Shown here one piece after another: positions 1 to 7,381 of a stretch of DNA of 64,000 bases. Source of the DNA: Lachnospiraceae bacterium (GTDB lineage Bacteria > Bacillota > Clostridia > Lachnospirales > Lachnospiraceae); contig JAFUFI010000014.1 in the NCBI GenBank assembly GCA_017469945.1, forward strand, positions 1 through 64,000, given 5' to 3'. Positions within the stretch are counted from its first letter, which is position 1; the number at the start of each line of letters is the position of its first letter. The notes under the pieces are model-generated. The model worked only from the letters and a program-made list of their open reading frames with translations. It did no database searches and was not told the origin of the DNA. Both the position numbers and the translations under genes were made by a program.

Positions 1-679
1 CTTGGGTAAGTAAAGTAAACATAACGTCCTCTACCTCCTTCCTGTGTTCGGTAAGGTAACGGGCAAGGTCGCCATTTTCTATACATATTCGAATAGCTTC
101 CTCTAACGCCTTCTTTTTATCATTATGCAACAAAAGCTGCTTTTTTACAACCATACAGAACGTAATATACTGACCGATAATATCTCTTCTTCCGTCATCA
201 GCGTATATGACTTTTGCCTTAAGATCAAGTCCAAAAGCGCAATCAGCAAAGAACTCATCTTTTAATGATAAAAACTCCGGTTTTTCATCCTTATATCCCG
301 TATAAATCACATAAAGTTCCGGGCTTGGTAGTTCAATTTTGCTCTTACTGTAAAGCTTTGATTTAAGCTTTCTGTTGTTGAAAATATAGTCACGATATGT
401 TCTCGCAAGATAGATGAACATCCTGGCTATGATATTGGGGCTCCATGTGCTTTGAGCCTCAAGAAGAATCACCAGCTTCTCTCTGGCAATAAAGCCAAGA
501 TCGTTGTAAATATCATTTGCTATAACATTCTCTATCGTAACAAGATTAATATCATCCTTTTGAATGCTTTTATCATCAGGATGAAGCGCCTTATACAGCT
601 CCAGAAGATACTCCTTATCCTCTCTTCCAAACATATTCGTAAAAACACTATCCTGATATTCTCTTTTTATATCTGTCAC
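1..679 (-). CDS. Rpn-family recombination-promoting nuclease / PDDEXK transposase-like protein, partial
   Basis: The reading frame is open from a GTG at 679 to the window edge, so the C-terminus is missing. About 226 residues are visible. The protein begins VTDIKREYQDSVFTNMFG and contains the family core NDIYNDLGF...LVILLEAQSTWS, with the E-x-Q pair (about residues 74-76) at the position of the PD-(D/E)xK nuclease motif. Rpn proteins are DNA endonucleases that stimulate RecA-independent recombination and are often annotated as transposases. An in-frame TAA lies immediately before the GTG. The only strong Shine-Dalgarno (GGAGGG, near 708-713) is about 26 nt upstream of it, too far for normal use. 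The start is therefore poorly supported, and the N-terminus may be slightly eroded. A SOS-type promoter lies upstream. The family call is good; activity is unproven. Confidence 0.75.
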   Translation of the reverse strand, partial: MTDIKREYQDSVFTNMFGREDKEYLLELYKALHPDDKSIQKDDINLVTIENVIANDIYNDLGFIAREKLVILLEAQSTWSPNIIARMFIYLARTYRDYIFNNRKLKSKLYSKSKIELPSPELYVIYTGYKDEKPEFLSLKDEFFADCAFGLDLKAKVIYADDGRRDIIGQYITFCMVVKKQLLLHNDKKKALEEAIRICIENGDLARYLTEHRKEVEDVMFTLLTQ

Positions 680-761
680 TTAAAAATACTTAATAAACCG
701 GTTTAAAATCCCTCCGCAAATATTTAAATGAGTATGGTACCTATAACCTCATCCTAAAATC

Positions 762-790
762 ATTATAGAACATCCGTTCGAATTTGTAAA
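762..790 (-). promoter_or_regulatory. Sigma-A type promoter for the Rpn gene
   Basis: On the minus strand a -35 TTTACA (785-790) and a perfect -10 TATAAT (762-767) are separated by 17 nt. The predicted start near 755 gives a leader of about 75 nt to the GTG of the Rpn gene. The spacer contains a LexA-type box. Confidence 0.7.
767..780 (-). promoter_or_regulatory. LexA (DinR) SOS box inside the Rpn promoter
   Basis: Minus-strand CGAACGGATGTTCT matches the Gram-positive LexA consensus CGAAC-RNRY-GTTYC at every position except the last. The core GAAC-N4-GTTC is perfect, with GGAT satisfying RNRY. It lies between the -35 and -10 hexamers and abuts the TATAAT, where a bound repressor would block RNA polymerase. 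Known: this box is the SOS operator in Bacillus and relatives. Inferred: the Rpn gene is damage-inducible. Confidence 0.65.
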
Positions 791-809
791 TCGAACATAT
801 TCTTAAGAT

Positions 810-872
810 TCATAAGAATTTAAGTATTCTTTCGCGTTCTTCGCGCGTAGTTTCGCTAATTAAAATACCCAT
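810..872 (-). pseudogene. Truncated small ORF (20 codons), remnant of a short regulatory or antitoxin-like protein
   Basis: The frame reads MGILISETTREERERILKFL then stops. Its ATG at 872 begins 2 nt after the TGA of the gene ending at 874, and GAGG ends 6 nt before it, so initiation looks real. The charged N-terminal helix resembles the start of small Lachnospiraceae proteins of about 60 residues that I recall only vaguely. The frame ends early in an AT-rich palindrome (799-819). It could be a truncated gene, a leader peptide or chance. Confidence 0.35.
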
Positions 873-873
873 A

Positions 874-1071
874 TCATTCCTCACTCAAATCAACGGCATC
901 GCAGTTACTCACAGTTCCTTTAGCCCAAGGGCTTCCGACATCGCAGCGACCGTGATGATACTGCTCTTTAACAGTATCCTTCATCTGCTCATCATCAAAA
1001 GAGACCTTAAGACGACTGACGCCGCTTTCCATCTTACCGTCTATCATCTTAATAACATCATCTATATCCAT
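874..1071 (-). CDS. Conserved small protein with GRCDVGSPW motif (65 aa)
   Basis: This 65-residue acidic protein starts MDIDDVIKMIDGKMESGVSR. AAAGGAGATTT stands just before its ATG at 1071. The N-terminal half looks helical. The C-terminal half carries HHGRCDVGSPWAKGTVSNCD with two cysteines, an unusually specific motif for such a small protein. It lies 11 nt after the 74-residue protein ending at 1083 and is probably co-transcribed with it. No signal peptide or membrane segment is visible. I do not recognise a characterised function; the conserved Cys/His pattern could bind metal or be a peptide-like tail. Confidence 0.7.
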   Translation of the reverse strand: MDIDDVIKMIDGKMESGVSRLKVSFDDEQMKDTVKEQYHHGRCDVGSPWAKGTVSNCDAVDLSEE

Positions 1072-1082
1072 ACAAATCTCCT

Positions 1083-1307
1083 TTAATATACCTTCTCCAC
1101 TTTATCTACTCCGTAAATCCGCTTGAAGTTTTGCAGGTCTTCGTCGCTTCGGATCAGCATTACTTCATGGAATTCGCCGGTCTTTATATTCTTAAATCCC
1201 GCCACCTGCTCTCCGTTACAAATCGACGCTCGAATTATAGCCTTTTCGTTTTCAGGATCAAAGGTATATTCCGGAACAATTGCCTTTTTCTTAGAAAACA
1301 ATCCCAT
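1083..1307 (-). CDS. Conserved hypothetical protein (74 aa) of the MGLFSKK / ICNGEQVAGF type
   Basis: The protein starts MGLFSKKKAIVPEYTFDPEN and continues with IIRASICNGEQVAGFKN and a C-terminal EVMLIRSDEDLQNFKRIYG. Start codon ATG at 1307 has GAGG upstream. I recognise this as a small Clostridia protein sometimes mislabelled aspartate dehydrogenase. It is far too short for that enzyme and has no Rossmann motif. One cysteine lies in the central ICNGEQ motif. It is probably cytosolic and in an operon with the downstream 65-residue gene. Function unknown. Confidence 0.7.
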   Translation of the reverse strand: MGLFSKKKAIVPEYTFDPENEKAIIRASICNGEQVAGFKNIKTGEFHEVMLIRSDEDLQNFKRIYGVDKVEKVY

Positions 1308-1343
1308 AGCTTACCTCGCTTCCTGTGAATAAGCCATTTACCT

Positions 1344-1440
1344 TTAAATCAACGTACCGCTGAAATGATCAATTTCGTGCTGGATAATCTGCGCGGTAAA
1401 ATCCTTGAATTTACCATGTTGCGGCTTAAAGTTTTTAAAA
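1344..1440 (-). pseudogene. def: Peptide deformylase C-terminal remnant
   Basis: Between the genes ending at 1083 and 1441 the minus strand reads FKDFTAQIIQHEIDHFSG followed by TLI and a TAA at 1344-1346. This contains the deformylase motif QHExDH, whose two histidines and glutamate hold the catalytic metal. Only about 34 codons remain. The stop of the neighbouring 133-residue gene abuts the fragment, and everything N-terminal of about residue 130 of a normal deformylase (about 150-170 aa) is gone. There is no start codon or ribosome site, so it is a relic of a deletion or rearrangement. A complete def would be expected elsewhere in the genome. Confidence 0.8.
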
Positions 1441-1842
1441 TCAGATCAATCCGTATTTTGTTCCAAATACATAAAACAAGACAGCTCCGAGAATAGCTAA
1501 AACAAGTATTATAATCAAGACAGGGCTTACTCTTTTACGTTGCTTATGTAAAAGTGACAAAGGATCTTGGCCGTTCATAATCCTTTTATAAAAGTCTTTC
1601 ATAAACTTGATATCTGCGGCAGAATAATCATATTCATAATCAGTCTCATGAACCAGATTGTTCCGTACGTGCCGCACAAACTTAAGATACTTTAAATCCC
1701 GGTCCCAATCCGGAACACTGCGACTACCAATTCCGTATTTACGCTCCATCTCGTTTATATACAGCGTAACGCCATGCTGCTCGCCATATACCTCATTGCA
1801 GAGCTTTTCCAAATGTTTAAATGCGTCTAAAAATTCTTTCAA
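1441..1842 (-). CDS. Tail-anchored HEPN-like hypothetical protein (133 aa)
   Basis: The N-terminal ~100 residues look all-helical and contain VRHVRNNLVHE. R60-N-N-L-V-H65 fits the R-x4-6-H signature of HEPN-fold ribonucleases. A lysine/arginine stretch (HKQRKRV) then leads into one hydrophobic helix (about 107-126) and a short tail GTKYGLI, a tail-anchor arrangement. The start appears to be TTG at 1842, with GGAG about 12 nt upstream, so initiation is weakly supported. The stop abuts the deformylase remnant. HEPN assignment is inference from a short motif. Many HEPN-like proteins are defence or toxin RNases, but some have no catalytic role. Confidence 0.55.
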   Translation of the reverse strand: MKEFLDAFKHLEKLCNEVYGEQHGVTLYINEMERKYGIGSRSVPDWDRDLKYLKFVRHVRNNLVHETDYEYDYSAADIKFMKDFYKRIMNGQDPLSLLHKQRKRVSPVLIIILVLAILGAVLFYVFGTKYGLI

Positions 1843-1872
1843 AAATTTCAGTAACTCCTAAAAATTGTTAAC

Positions 1873-2664
1873 TTATTTCTTCCTCAACACCGCAAGAGCC
1901 GCATAATGAAGCACATCAAATTGTTCAGGCGCTATTTCATCAAGCATCTTTCTGTGTTCTTCATCCCATTTTGCAAGTTCATCCTCGGACAATGACGCGC
2001 CTACACCGCGACAGGCTCTCATTCGTCCATGCCAGGATTCCTTCGTAAACGGTACCTTCACATCATATTCTTCATGATCTTCCAACTCGAAATACTCATA
2101 AGCCACATCCGGGATCCATATCGGATGTCTTGTTTCCCCCGCACCTGTCCAGTTAGGACTATATTTCAGAACAATTCCCTCGCTTTTTCCTGCTATCTCA
2201 TCTTCGAAAGGAAGCCATGCCATATACAGGATCAGCAGCTTTCCATCCTGCTTTAATATATCAGCCAGTTTAGGCATCACCCGCTCATGGTCAAAATACC
2301 AAAAACACTGACAAGCCGTGATCACATCAAAACTTTCTTCAGGAAAATCAATCTCTTCCGTGGGTACCGCTTGAAAATCAATTTTCATCCCGGCTTCTTC
2401 TGAAAGACGCTTTGCCTGCTCTATCTGTTCCGGTGAAATATCTGTTCCCGTCCAGCGGGCTCCATATTGGTACATATTCCTTGGAAGCACCCCTGTACCC
2501 GTTCCGAGATCAAGTACTTTCTGTCCTTTGATGCAAAGTCCTCTGTCTATGATTTTCCGGTAAAACTCTTTCGGATAGATATCCCTGTACTTTGCATACT
2601 CCTCTGAAGTCCTTCCCCAGTCAAAAGCTTTTCCGGCATCTATCCGAATATCAGTTATTTCCAT
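1873..2664 (-). CDS. Class I SAM-dependent methyltransferase
   Basis: The 263-residue protein carries the SAM-binding motif I VLDLGTGTGVLP (about residues 50-61), followed by TGTDISPEQIEQAKRL (motif II) and FDVITACQCFWYFDHERVMP (motif III/IV). It thus belongs to the Methyltransf_11/25 group. The C-terminal half (GRMRACRGVGASLSEDE) resembles the small-molecule methyltransferases typical of Firmicutes. The substrate cannot be read from sequence. ATG at 2664 begins the conserved fold at the expected distance. It lies 39 nt downstream of the NUDIX gene and could be the last gene of the helicase-NUDIX transcription unit. Confidence 0.85.
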   Translation of the reverse strand: MEITDIRIDAGKAFDWGRTSEEYAKYRDIYPKEFYRKIIDRGLCIKGQKVLDLGTGTGVLPRNMYQYGARWTGTDISPEQIEQAKRLSEEAGMKIDFQAVPTEEIDFPEESFDVITACQCFWYFDHERVMPKLADILKQDGKLLILYMAWLPFEDEIAGKSEGIVLKYSPNWTGAGETRHPIWIPDVAYEYFELEDHEEYDVKVPFTKESWHGRMRACRGVGASLSEDELAKWDEEHRKMLDEIAPEQFDVLHYAALAVLRKK

Positions 2665-2703
2665 GATCAGTTTCTCCTGTATTCATGTCTTCAGCTGCCT
2701 ATA

Positions 2704-3093
2704 TTATTTCAAAACAACTTTAATCTTATCAATCAGCGTAATATCTGCCGGGAGCCACTCAACGCTATCTAAAGTATCCTTATCAAGCCATTTGGCGGCT
2801 TCATGTTCTTTTAACGTTAAATCTCCGCTTACAAGCTCACACCAGAAGCAATCCATCGATAAGTGAAAATTTGGATAATCATATTCAATAGTATCAATTA
2901 GTTCACCGACGGTTATTTCTGTATCAAGTTCTTCCATGATCTCACGCTTAAGAGCTTGCTCAGGTGTTTCCCCTTCTTCTATTTTTCCGCCGGGGAATTC
3001 CCAACCATCTTTATATTCTCCATAACCACGCTGAGTAGCAAATATGCGGTCCTTATCACGTATTACTGCGGCTACAACTCTTATTGTTTTCAT
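2704..3093 (-). CDS. NUDIX (MutT-like) nucleoside triphosphate pyrophosphohydrolase
   Basis: The 129-residue protein has a complete Nudix box: GGKIEEGETPEQALKREI then MEELD (G-x5-E-x7-R-E-U-x-E-E). Length and N-terminus (MKTIRVVAAVIRDKDRIFAT) match the MutT/CTP-pyrophosphohydrolase branch, which hydrolyses oxidised or non-canonical (d)NTPs to NMP and pyrophosphate. It starts 4 nt after the stop of the 1003-residue helicase, so the two are very likely translationally linked. Exact substrate unknown. Confidence 0.88.
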   Translation of the reverse strand: MKTIRVVAAVIRDKDRIFATQRGYGEYKDGWEFPGGKIEEGETPEQALKREIMEELDTEITVGELIDTIEYDYPNFHLSMDCFWCELVSGDLTLKEHEAAKWLDKDTLDSVEWLPADITLIDKIKVVLK

Positions 3094-3097
3094 TTAT

Positions 3098-6000
3098 TTA
3101 CACTCCAACTATATATTCATAAACGTCATCTCGAACAGGGTTATCCAATACCCACTCTATTTCCACAGCGGTTTTATCAGTGTTTGGCATCATAAACTCT
3201 TTTGTCCAACCCGTCGCGCTTATAGGTCCGAGATAATAGAATTCTTTAGAAATCTTATCATCTTTATTTTTTCGTACAAAAAGCTCAACTCGAATTGACC
3301 TTTCCTTAGCATGGATGAAGTTTTGAACATCTTCCGAGTCAATCGATCGCCCGGATTTAGAAATAGCAATCAACGTCTTATTGCTCGTAAAGTGATCCTC
3401 ATATTTTGTTGTATCACTTATGCTATCCTCTTTTTCGTAATTTATGAATACAGGAAAGGTCTTAGTTTTCTTATCAAACTTATAACCGCCTATATTAAGG
3501 GGCACTTCATTACTCTCCCAGTTAAGAAGGCGGCACACATCTTCATATGTGTATTTCTTATATAAAACCAAATCTCTTCCGGCATATCCGGAGCTATAAT
3601 CCCTCTCGTATCTGCTAATGCCAAAATCAATTAATTCTTTCACAATATTGTAAAAGTCAGGGTTACTCATCATTCTATTAAAAGACCCTGATGGCTTGTA
3701 GTCCTCACCGTCTTTTTCAATAAATACACATTCTTCGTATGTCTTTTTACCCGAACCTGAAGGAAATTCATTTGTCATTATATTAACCAAATTATCTTTT
3801 TGATCGTTATCTATGACCTTTTTATATGTCTTTAAATCTTCAGACAACCCTGCAAAAAGGCCAATTCTTGATATACCTCTTGCATACTCAAATATTCTCT
3901 GAAAAAGTCTAAGCTCTTGAATTCTTTTACCGCTTGCAAATTTCTTTGAGATAAATTCAACTATTTTTTCTTCTTCAGCAGAAAGTCTGATCTTATAATC
4001 CTTCTCGTATTTAACAAGGAACTTATAATATGAGCCTAAGCTATTATTATCGAATATTCGCAGAACATCCATTTCACCATATTTGTCAAAATCAGCAAGA
4101 GCGGGTATTCTTCCAAGCTTATTCTTTAAATTTATATAGTTTTCTTTTATAAGCTTAACATCACTGAAGTTCGCATTATCAACCGAAGCAAATATTCGCT
4201 TTCTACTAATTTCATCAAAATGCACAGTAGAGGCTCCCGGTATTACACGTACGCCCTCCATAACATATCTTCGTATATTATCTTTGTTATAAGTTCTATC
4301 ACCTGACAAAGCGATCGGAATCATAAAGTTGTTGTTATAATTTCCAATAAAATCAAGAATAACAACATACTCTTTGCCTTCTGCTTTTCTGAGCCCTCTT
4401 CCAAGCTGCTGAATAAAAACAATAGGTGATTGAGTAGCCCTAAGCATAATAACCTGGTTAACTTCTACGATATCTACGCCTTCGTTAAGTATTTCCACTG
4501 AAAATATATAATCAAGAGGCTCTATTTCTCCCCTGATTACTCTTTCGTCATCCTCATTTACTGCTAATCTTTCAAAAGCATTTTGACGTTCATCACTCGA
4601 CGCATCTCCATTAAGAGCAATAGTTCGATAGAACTTTCCTGTTTCAGGATTAATCTGCTGATTAAACTTATCAGACAGTTCCTTAGATTCTGCAATTCTA
4701 CTGCAGAAAACAAGTCCCTTTACTCTATCTCCGCTATATCTGTAATACTCCGCCTGCTTTAAAACATGATGTACTCTTTCATCAGATGTAAGAAGAGCAA
4801 ATTCTTTCTCTGTTACTTTACCGGGCTTTTCTTCATCTCCGATAATAGATAAGTCTGTAATGCCAAAGTAATGAAAAGGACATAATAAGTCCTCCTCCAT
4901 TGCTTGCTGCAATCTTATTTCACAAGCAATATTGTGATTAAAGAGTTCATATACATTTCGGCCTTCAATATAATCATCTCTTTTATCTGGCGTTGCCGTC
5001 ATTCCAAGCCATAATTGCGGTCTGAAATAATTCATTATCTTCTGATATGAATTAGCAGGGCTATGATGGCTTTCGTCTAATATAATGCAGCTAAACTGTT
5101 CGGGATTAAATAACCTAAGGTTATCTTCTTTTGAAAGAGTTTGTACAGTTGCAAATATAAAATCTTTGTCTATATTATCAGAAATTGAATTCCCGCCATA
5201 AATAAGACCCATGGATTTTGTTTTAGCAAAAACTCTTTCGTATGATTTTTTTGTCTGTCTGGCTAATTCATTTCTATGAACTAAAAACAAAACCTTTTTA
5301 AATCCGAGTTCACGCATAGCAAAGGCAGAAGCGTATGTTTTTCCGGTTCCGGTTGCTGAAATTAATAATGCTCTGTCCTCACCTTCGTCAATGAGTTTTT
5401 TTAGGTTGGAAATAAAAGCAACCTGCATACTGTTAGGCTGCAACTTATACTTTTCAAGAGAAACAACATTTTCTTTTCTGGCTATTTCTCTTTGATGCTT
5501 TATGATTTCATACTTTTCTTTATAGTCTTCAATAAAATCCGCATATGGAATACTGTTTTGACTATTCCAGAGTGCATTGAATTCAGAAATGATTTCCTTT
5601 GTGACAGCACCGTTTTCTGTAGATATAAGTTTTGTATTCCATTCTTTATTTACAGTAAGTGCGGCACTTGTAATATTCGAGCTACCTAAAATAATCCTGT
5701 AGATTTCGTCTTTTTTAAATATATAGCCTTTAGTATGAAAACCTTCTCCGGTTTTCTCGGTATCATATATTTTAAGAGTAATGTTTGAAAGCCCACTAAG
5801 CATCTCTAAAGCTTTGGGTTCACTGAAGTTAAGATAATTAGTTGTAAGAATTTCTCCCTTGATATTCCTGTTTTCCAGTTCTTTAAGAGTCTGTAAAAGT
5901 GGTGTTATACCGCTTTGAGTAATAAACGCAACACTTATCTGAAAATGATCACATCTAAGAAGCTCTTCTTCAATAGATGAAAGAACTTTTTTACCTTCTT

Positions 6001-6109
6001 TGTAATCATTTGAAACAAATGTAGGACGAAGGGCTGCGTCCGAAACAACTGAGCCGTCTATATAAGCAGTTTTGAATCCATTAAGTAATTCCTGAGAATC
6101 AACCATCAT
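3098..6109 (-). CDS. PLD-nuclease / SF2 helicase / DUF3427 fusion protein
   Basis: This 1003-residue protein has three parts. An N-terminal phospholipase-D-like domain (about 45-190) has H125-x-K127 and GSSN at 142-145, a single HKD-type half site. A superfamily 2 helicase core follows, with Walker A ATGTGKT (252-258), DESHH box (345-349), TATP (371-374) and motif VI QQLGRGLRKAEG. The C-terminal ~350 residues end in a DUF3427-type segment (SNKTLIAISKSGRS...LGPISATGWTKE). PLD domains often act as nucleases. Such proteins occur in DNA repair or phage-defence settings. A GGGGA site precedes ATG at 6109, and a NUDIX gene follows after 4 nt. It is probably a nucleic-acid-processing enzyme; the defence role is inference. 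Confidence 0.88.
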   Translation of the reverse strand: MMVDSQELLNGFKTAYIDGSVVSDAALRPTFVSNDYKEGKKVLSSIEEELLRCDHFQISVAFITQSGITPLLQTLKELENRNIKGEILTTNYLNFSEPKALEMLSGLSNITLKIYDTEKTGEGFHTKGYIFKKDEIYRIILGSSNITSAALTVNKEWNTKLISTENGAVTKEIISEFNALWNSQNSIPYADFIEDYKEKYEIIKHQREIARKENVVSLEKYKLQPNSMQVAFISNLKKLIDEGEDRALLISATGTGKTYASAFAMRELGFKKVLFLVHRNELARQTKKSYERVFAKTKSMGLIYGGNSISDNIDKDFIFATVQTLSKEDNLRLFNPEQFSCIILDESHHSPANSYQKIMNYFRPQLWLGMTATPDKRDDYIEGRNVYELFNHNIACEIRLQQAMEEDLLCPFHYFGITDLSIIGDEEKPGKVTEKEFALLTSDERVHHVLKQAEYYRYSGDRVKGLVFCSRIAESKELSDKFNQQINPETGKFYRTIALNGDASSDERQNAFERLAVNEDDERVIRGEIEPLDYIFSVEILNEGVDIVEVNQVIMLRATQSPIVFIQQLGRGLRKAEGKEYVVILDFIGNYNNNFMIPIALSGDRTYNKDNIRRYVMEGVRVIPGASTVHFDEISRKRIFASVDNANFSDVKLIKENYINLKNKLGRIPALADFDKYGEMDVLRIFDNNSLGSYYKFLVKYEKDYKIRLSAEEEKIVEFISKKFASGKRIQELRLFQRIFEYARGISRIGLFAGLSEDLKTYKKVIDNDQKDNLVNIMTNEFPSGSGKKTYEECVFIEKDGEDYKPSGSFNRMMSNPDFYNIVKELIDFGISRYERDYSSGYAGRDLVLYKKYTYEDVCRLLNWESNEVPLNIGGYKFDKKTKTFPVFINYEKEDSISDTTKYEDHFTSNKTLIAISKSGRSIDSEDVQNFIHAKERSIRVELFVRKNKDDKISKEFYYLGPISATGWTKEFMMPNTDKTAVEIEWVLDNPVRDDVYEYIVGV

Positions 6110-6197
6110 TATTGTCCCCTAAATAATTTGCACAACTAAAGTAATTGTATCATATCAAGCAGTTTTAAACCATTGGTTTTAAAGACATTAATACCGC

Positions 6198-6227
6198 AAA
6201 AAAAGGACGCTTTAAAGCATCCTTTTT
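6198..6227 (-). terminator. Intrinsic terminator after the glutaredoxin-like gene
   Basis: A GGACGCTTT / AAAGCATCC stem with one C-A mismatch is flanked by A- and T-runs on both sides. It sits 20 nt past the stop at 6246 and can act in the minus direction, with U-run potential in both. Confidence 0.7.
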
Positions 6228-6245
6228 ACTCGCACCGGTATTATT

Positions 6246-6557
6246 TTAGCAGCCTTTTCTTCCGCTCTTATGATCTTCAATAGAGCAAGCATCGGGAGTG
6301 CCGTACTCTATAAGCCCCGCATCTGCCGGATCGATTGATACGCGCCCATCCTCAAAGACAAATGCCGGTATACCGACATCTCCTATTTCCTTGCAACGAT
6401 CAAAGACAGGGCTTGTATCTCTAAGCCTTGTAAATGCGCCCATATTTCGGATATTTTCGCCGATGTTTATGTATTCAAATTCATCTTCCCGTCCCGCAAT
6501 CTGCTGATGTACATAATCGCAATACGGGCAAGATGGCATTCCGTAAATCTTTATCAT
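6246..6557 (-). CDS. Glutaredoxin-like thiol protein
   Basis: The product is 103 residues. It starts MIKIYGMPSCPYCDYVHQQI with the redox motif CPYC at about residues 10-13, as in classical glutaredoxins. VGIPAFVFEDG supplies the conserved cis-proline of the thioredoxin fold. Two extra cysteines near the C-terminus (DACSIEDH and the final GRKGC) are unusual. ATG at 6557 is favoured because AGGAGGTG lies 6 nt upstream; a GTG three codons earlier overlaps that site. It stands alone between a terminator and a palindromic unit, with its own likely promoter. The partner is unknown: many anaerobes lack glutathione, so it may use thioredoxin reductase. Confidence 0.85.
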   Translation of the reverse strand: MIKIYGMPSCPYCDYVHQQIAGREDEFEYINIGENIRNMGAFTRLRDTSPVFDRCKEIGDVGIPAFVFEDGRVSIDPADAGLIEYGTPDACSIEDHKSGRKGC

Positions 6558-6594
6558 TGTCTGCACCTCCTATTCGGTCTATATTTACTTACTA

Positions 6595-6600
6595 ATTATA
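6595..6600 (-). promoter_or_regulatory. Likely -10 element of the glutaredoxin-like gene
   Basis: A perfect minus-strand TATAAT lies about 38 nt upstream of the ATG, in an AT-rich stretch. No convincing -35 is seen at 16-18 nt, so this is a moderate call. Confidence 0.45.
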
Positions 6601-6688
6601 TCAAATAATCAAAGTTAAATGTTTGATAAAACAATAAATGTCTTGCGGATGAAAGTCAAAATTATTTTGATATTATTCTGAAGGTAAA

Positions 6689-6849
6689 AAGACGGTGGGC
6701 TCTATATAATGTTCAAAAGCACACCGTAAAGCGACGCCGCTACTTATCGAAAACAAGCGAAGCTTGATTTGAGATTAGTTGCGCTGCGCTCGCGATGCCG
6801 AGCCGCGAGGCGTGTGTGCGTTGAATATTATATAGAGCCCACCGTCTTA
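6689..6849. repeat. Palindromic intergenic unit 1 (161 bp, long terminal inverted repeats)
   Basis: The ends form a near-perfect inverted repeat: AGACGGTGGGCTCTATATAA on the left matches the reverse complement of the right end. The arms (6689-6715 and about 6822-6849) match over 22 consecutive bases, then one mismatch, then five more. GCACAC and GTGTGTGC continue the pairing inward. Inside are short hairpins such as CAAGC-GAA-GCTTG (6754-6766). There is no ORF. It fills most of the 311-bp gap between the glutaredoxin-like gene and leuD, and could terminate the ilv-leu transcript. Related units lie at 30594-30747 and 32609-32878. Confidence 0.8.
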
Positions 6850-6877
6850 TATTTTGAAATAATAATTATTTTGAAAT

Positions 6878-7366
6878 TTACTGCTTGCTATTGATGTAAT
6901 TAACAAGTCCCTCGCAAGCAATTATCTTTTGCATAAACTCCGGGAAAGCCTGTCCCTTAAAGGTCTGATTCTTCGTTACATCGGTTATCACACCGGTATC
7001 GAAGTTAACCTCAACCTCATCCCCTGCCTCAATAGCCTTTGCGGCCTCAGGGCATTCGATGATGGGAAGTCCGATATTGATAGCGTTACGATAAAAGATT
7101 CTTGCGAAAGTCTCTGCGATAACGCAGCTAACTCCGCTTGCCTTTATAGCGATAGGTGCATGCTCTCTTGAAGAGCCGCAGCCAAAGTTTTTGTTCGCAA
7201 CGATGATATCGCCTTTATTAACCTTTTTAACAAACTCTGTATCGATATCTTCCATACAGTGAGTCGCAAGCTCATCGGGATCGGAAGAATTCAGATATCT
7301 TGCGGGGATGATAACGTCGGTATCAACATTATCTCCGTACTTAAAAACTCTGCCTTTTGCGTTCAT
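6878..7366 (-). CDS. leuD: 3-isopropylmalate dehydratase small subunit
   Basis: LeuD is the swivelling small subunit that, with LeuC, isomerises 2-isopropylmalate to 3-isopropylmalate in leucine synthesis. The 162-residue protein has the short LeuD-type layout: [19 protein letters not shown] at the N-terminus, then [18 protein letters not shown], the diagnostic substrate-binding loop. It is the last gene of the ilvB-ilvN-ilvN-ilvC-leuC-leuD transcript and lies 15 nt after leuC. Palindromic unit 1 follows 28 nt after its stop. Confidence 0.96.
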   Translation of the reverse strand: MNAKGRVFKYGDNVDTDVIIPARYLNSSDPDELATHCMEDIDTEFVKKVNKGDIIVANKNFGCGSSREHAPIAIKASGVSCVIAETFARIFYRNAINIGLPIIECPEAAKAIEAGDEVEVNFDTGVITDVTKNQTFKGQAFPEFMQKIIACEGLVNYINSKQ

Positions 7367-7381
7367 AATCTTAAATCCTCC

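Noticed and set aside
776..796. GTTCGA-N9-TCGAAC palindrome as a second SOS box
   Set aside because: The half sites are in the reverse order of a LexA box. Only GAAC-N4-GTTC at 768-779 fits.
1083..1307. Aspartate dehydrogenase label for the 74-residue protein
   Set aside because: Far too short and without a Rossmann motif; the name is a propagated annotation.
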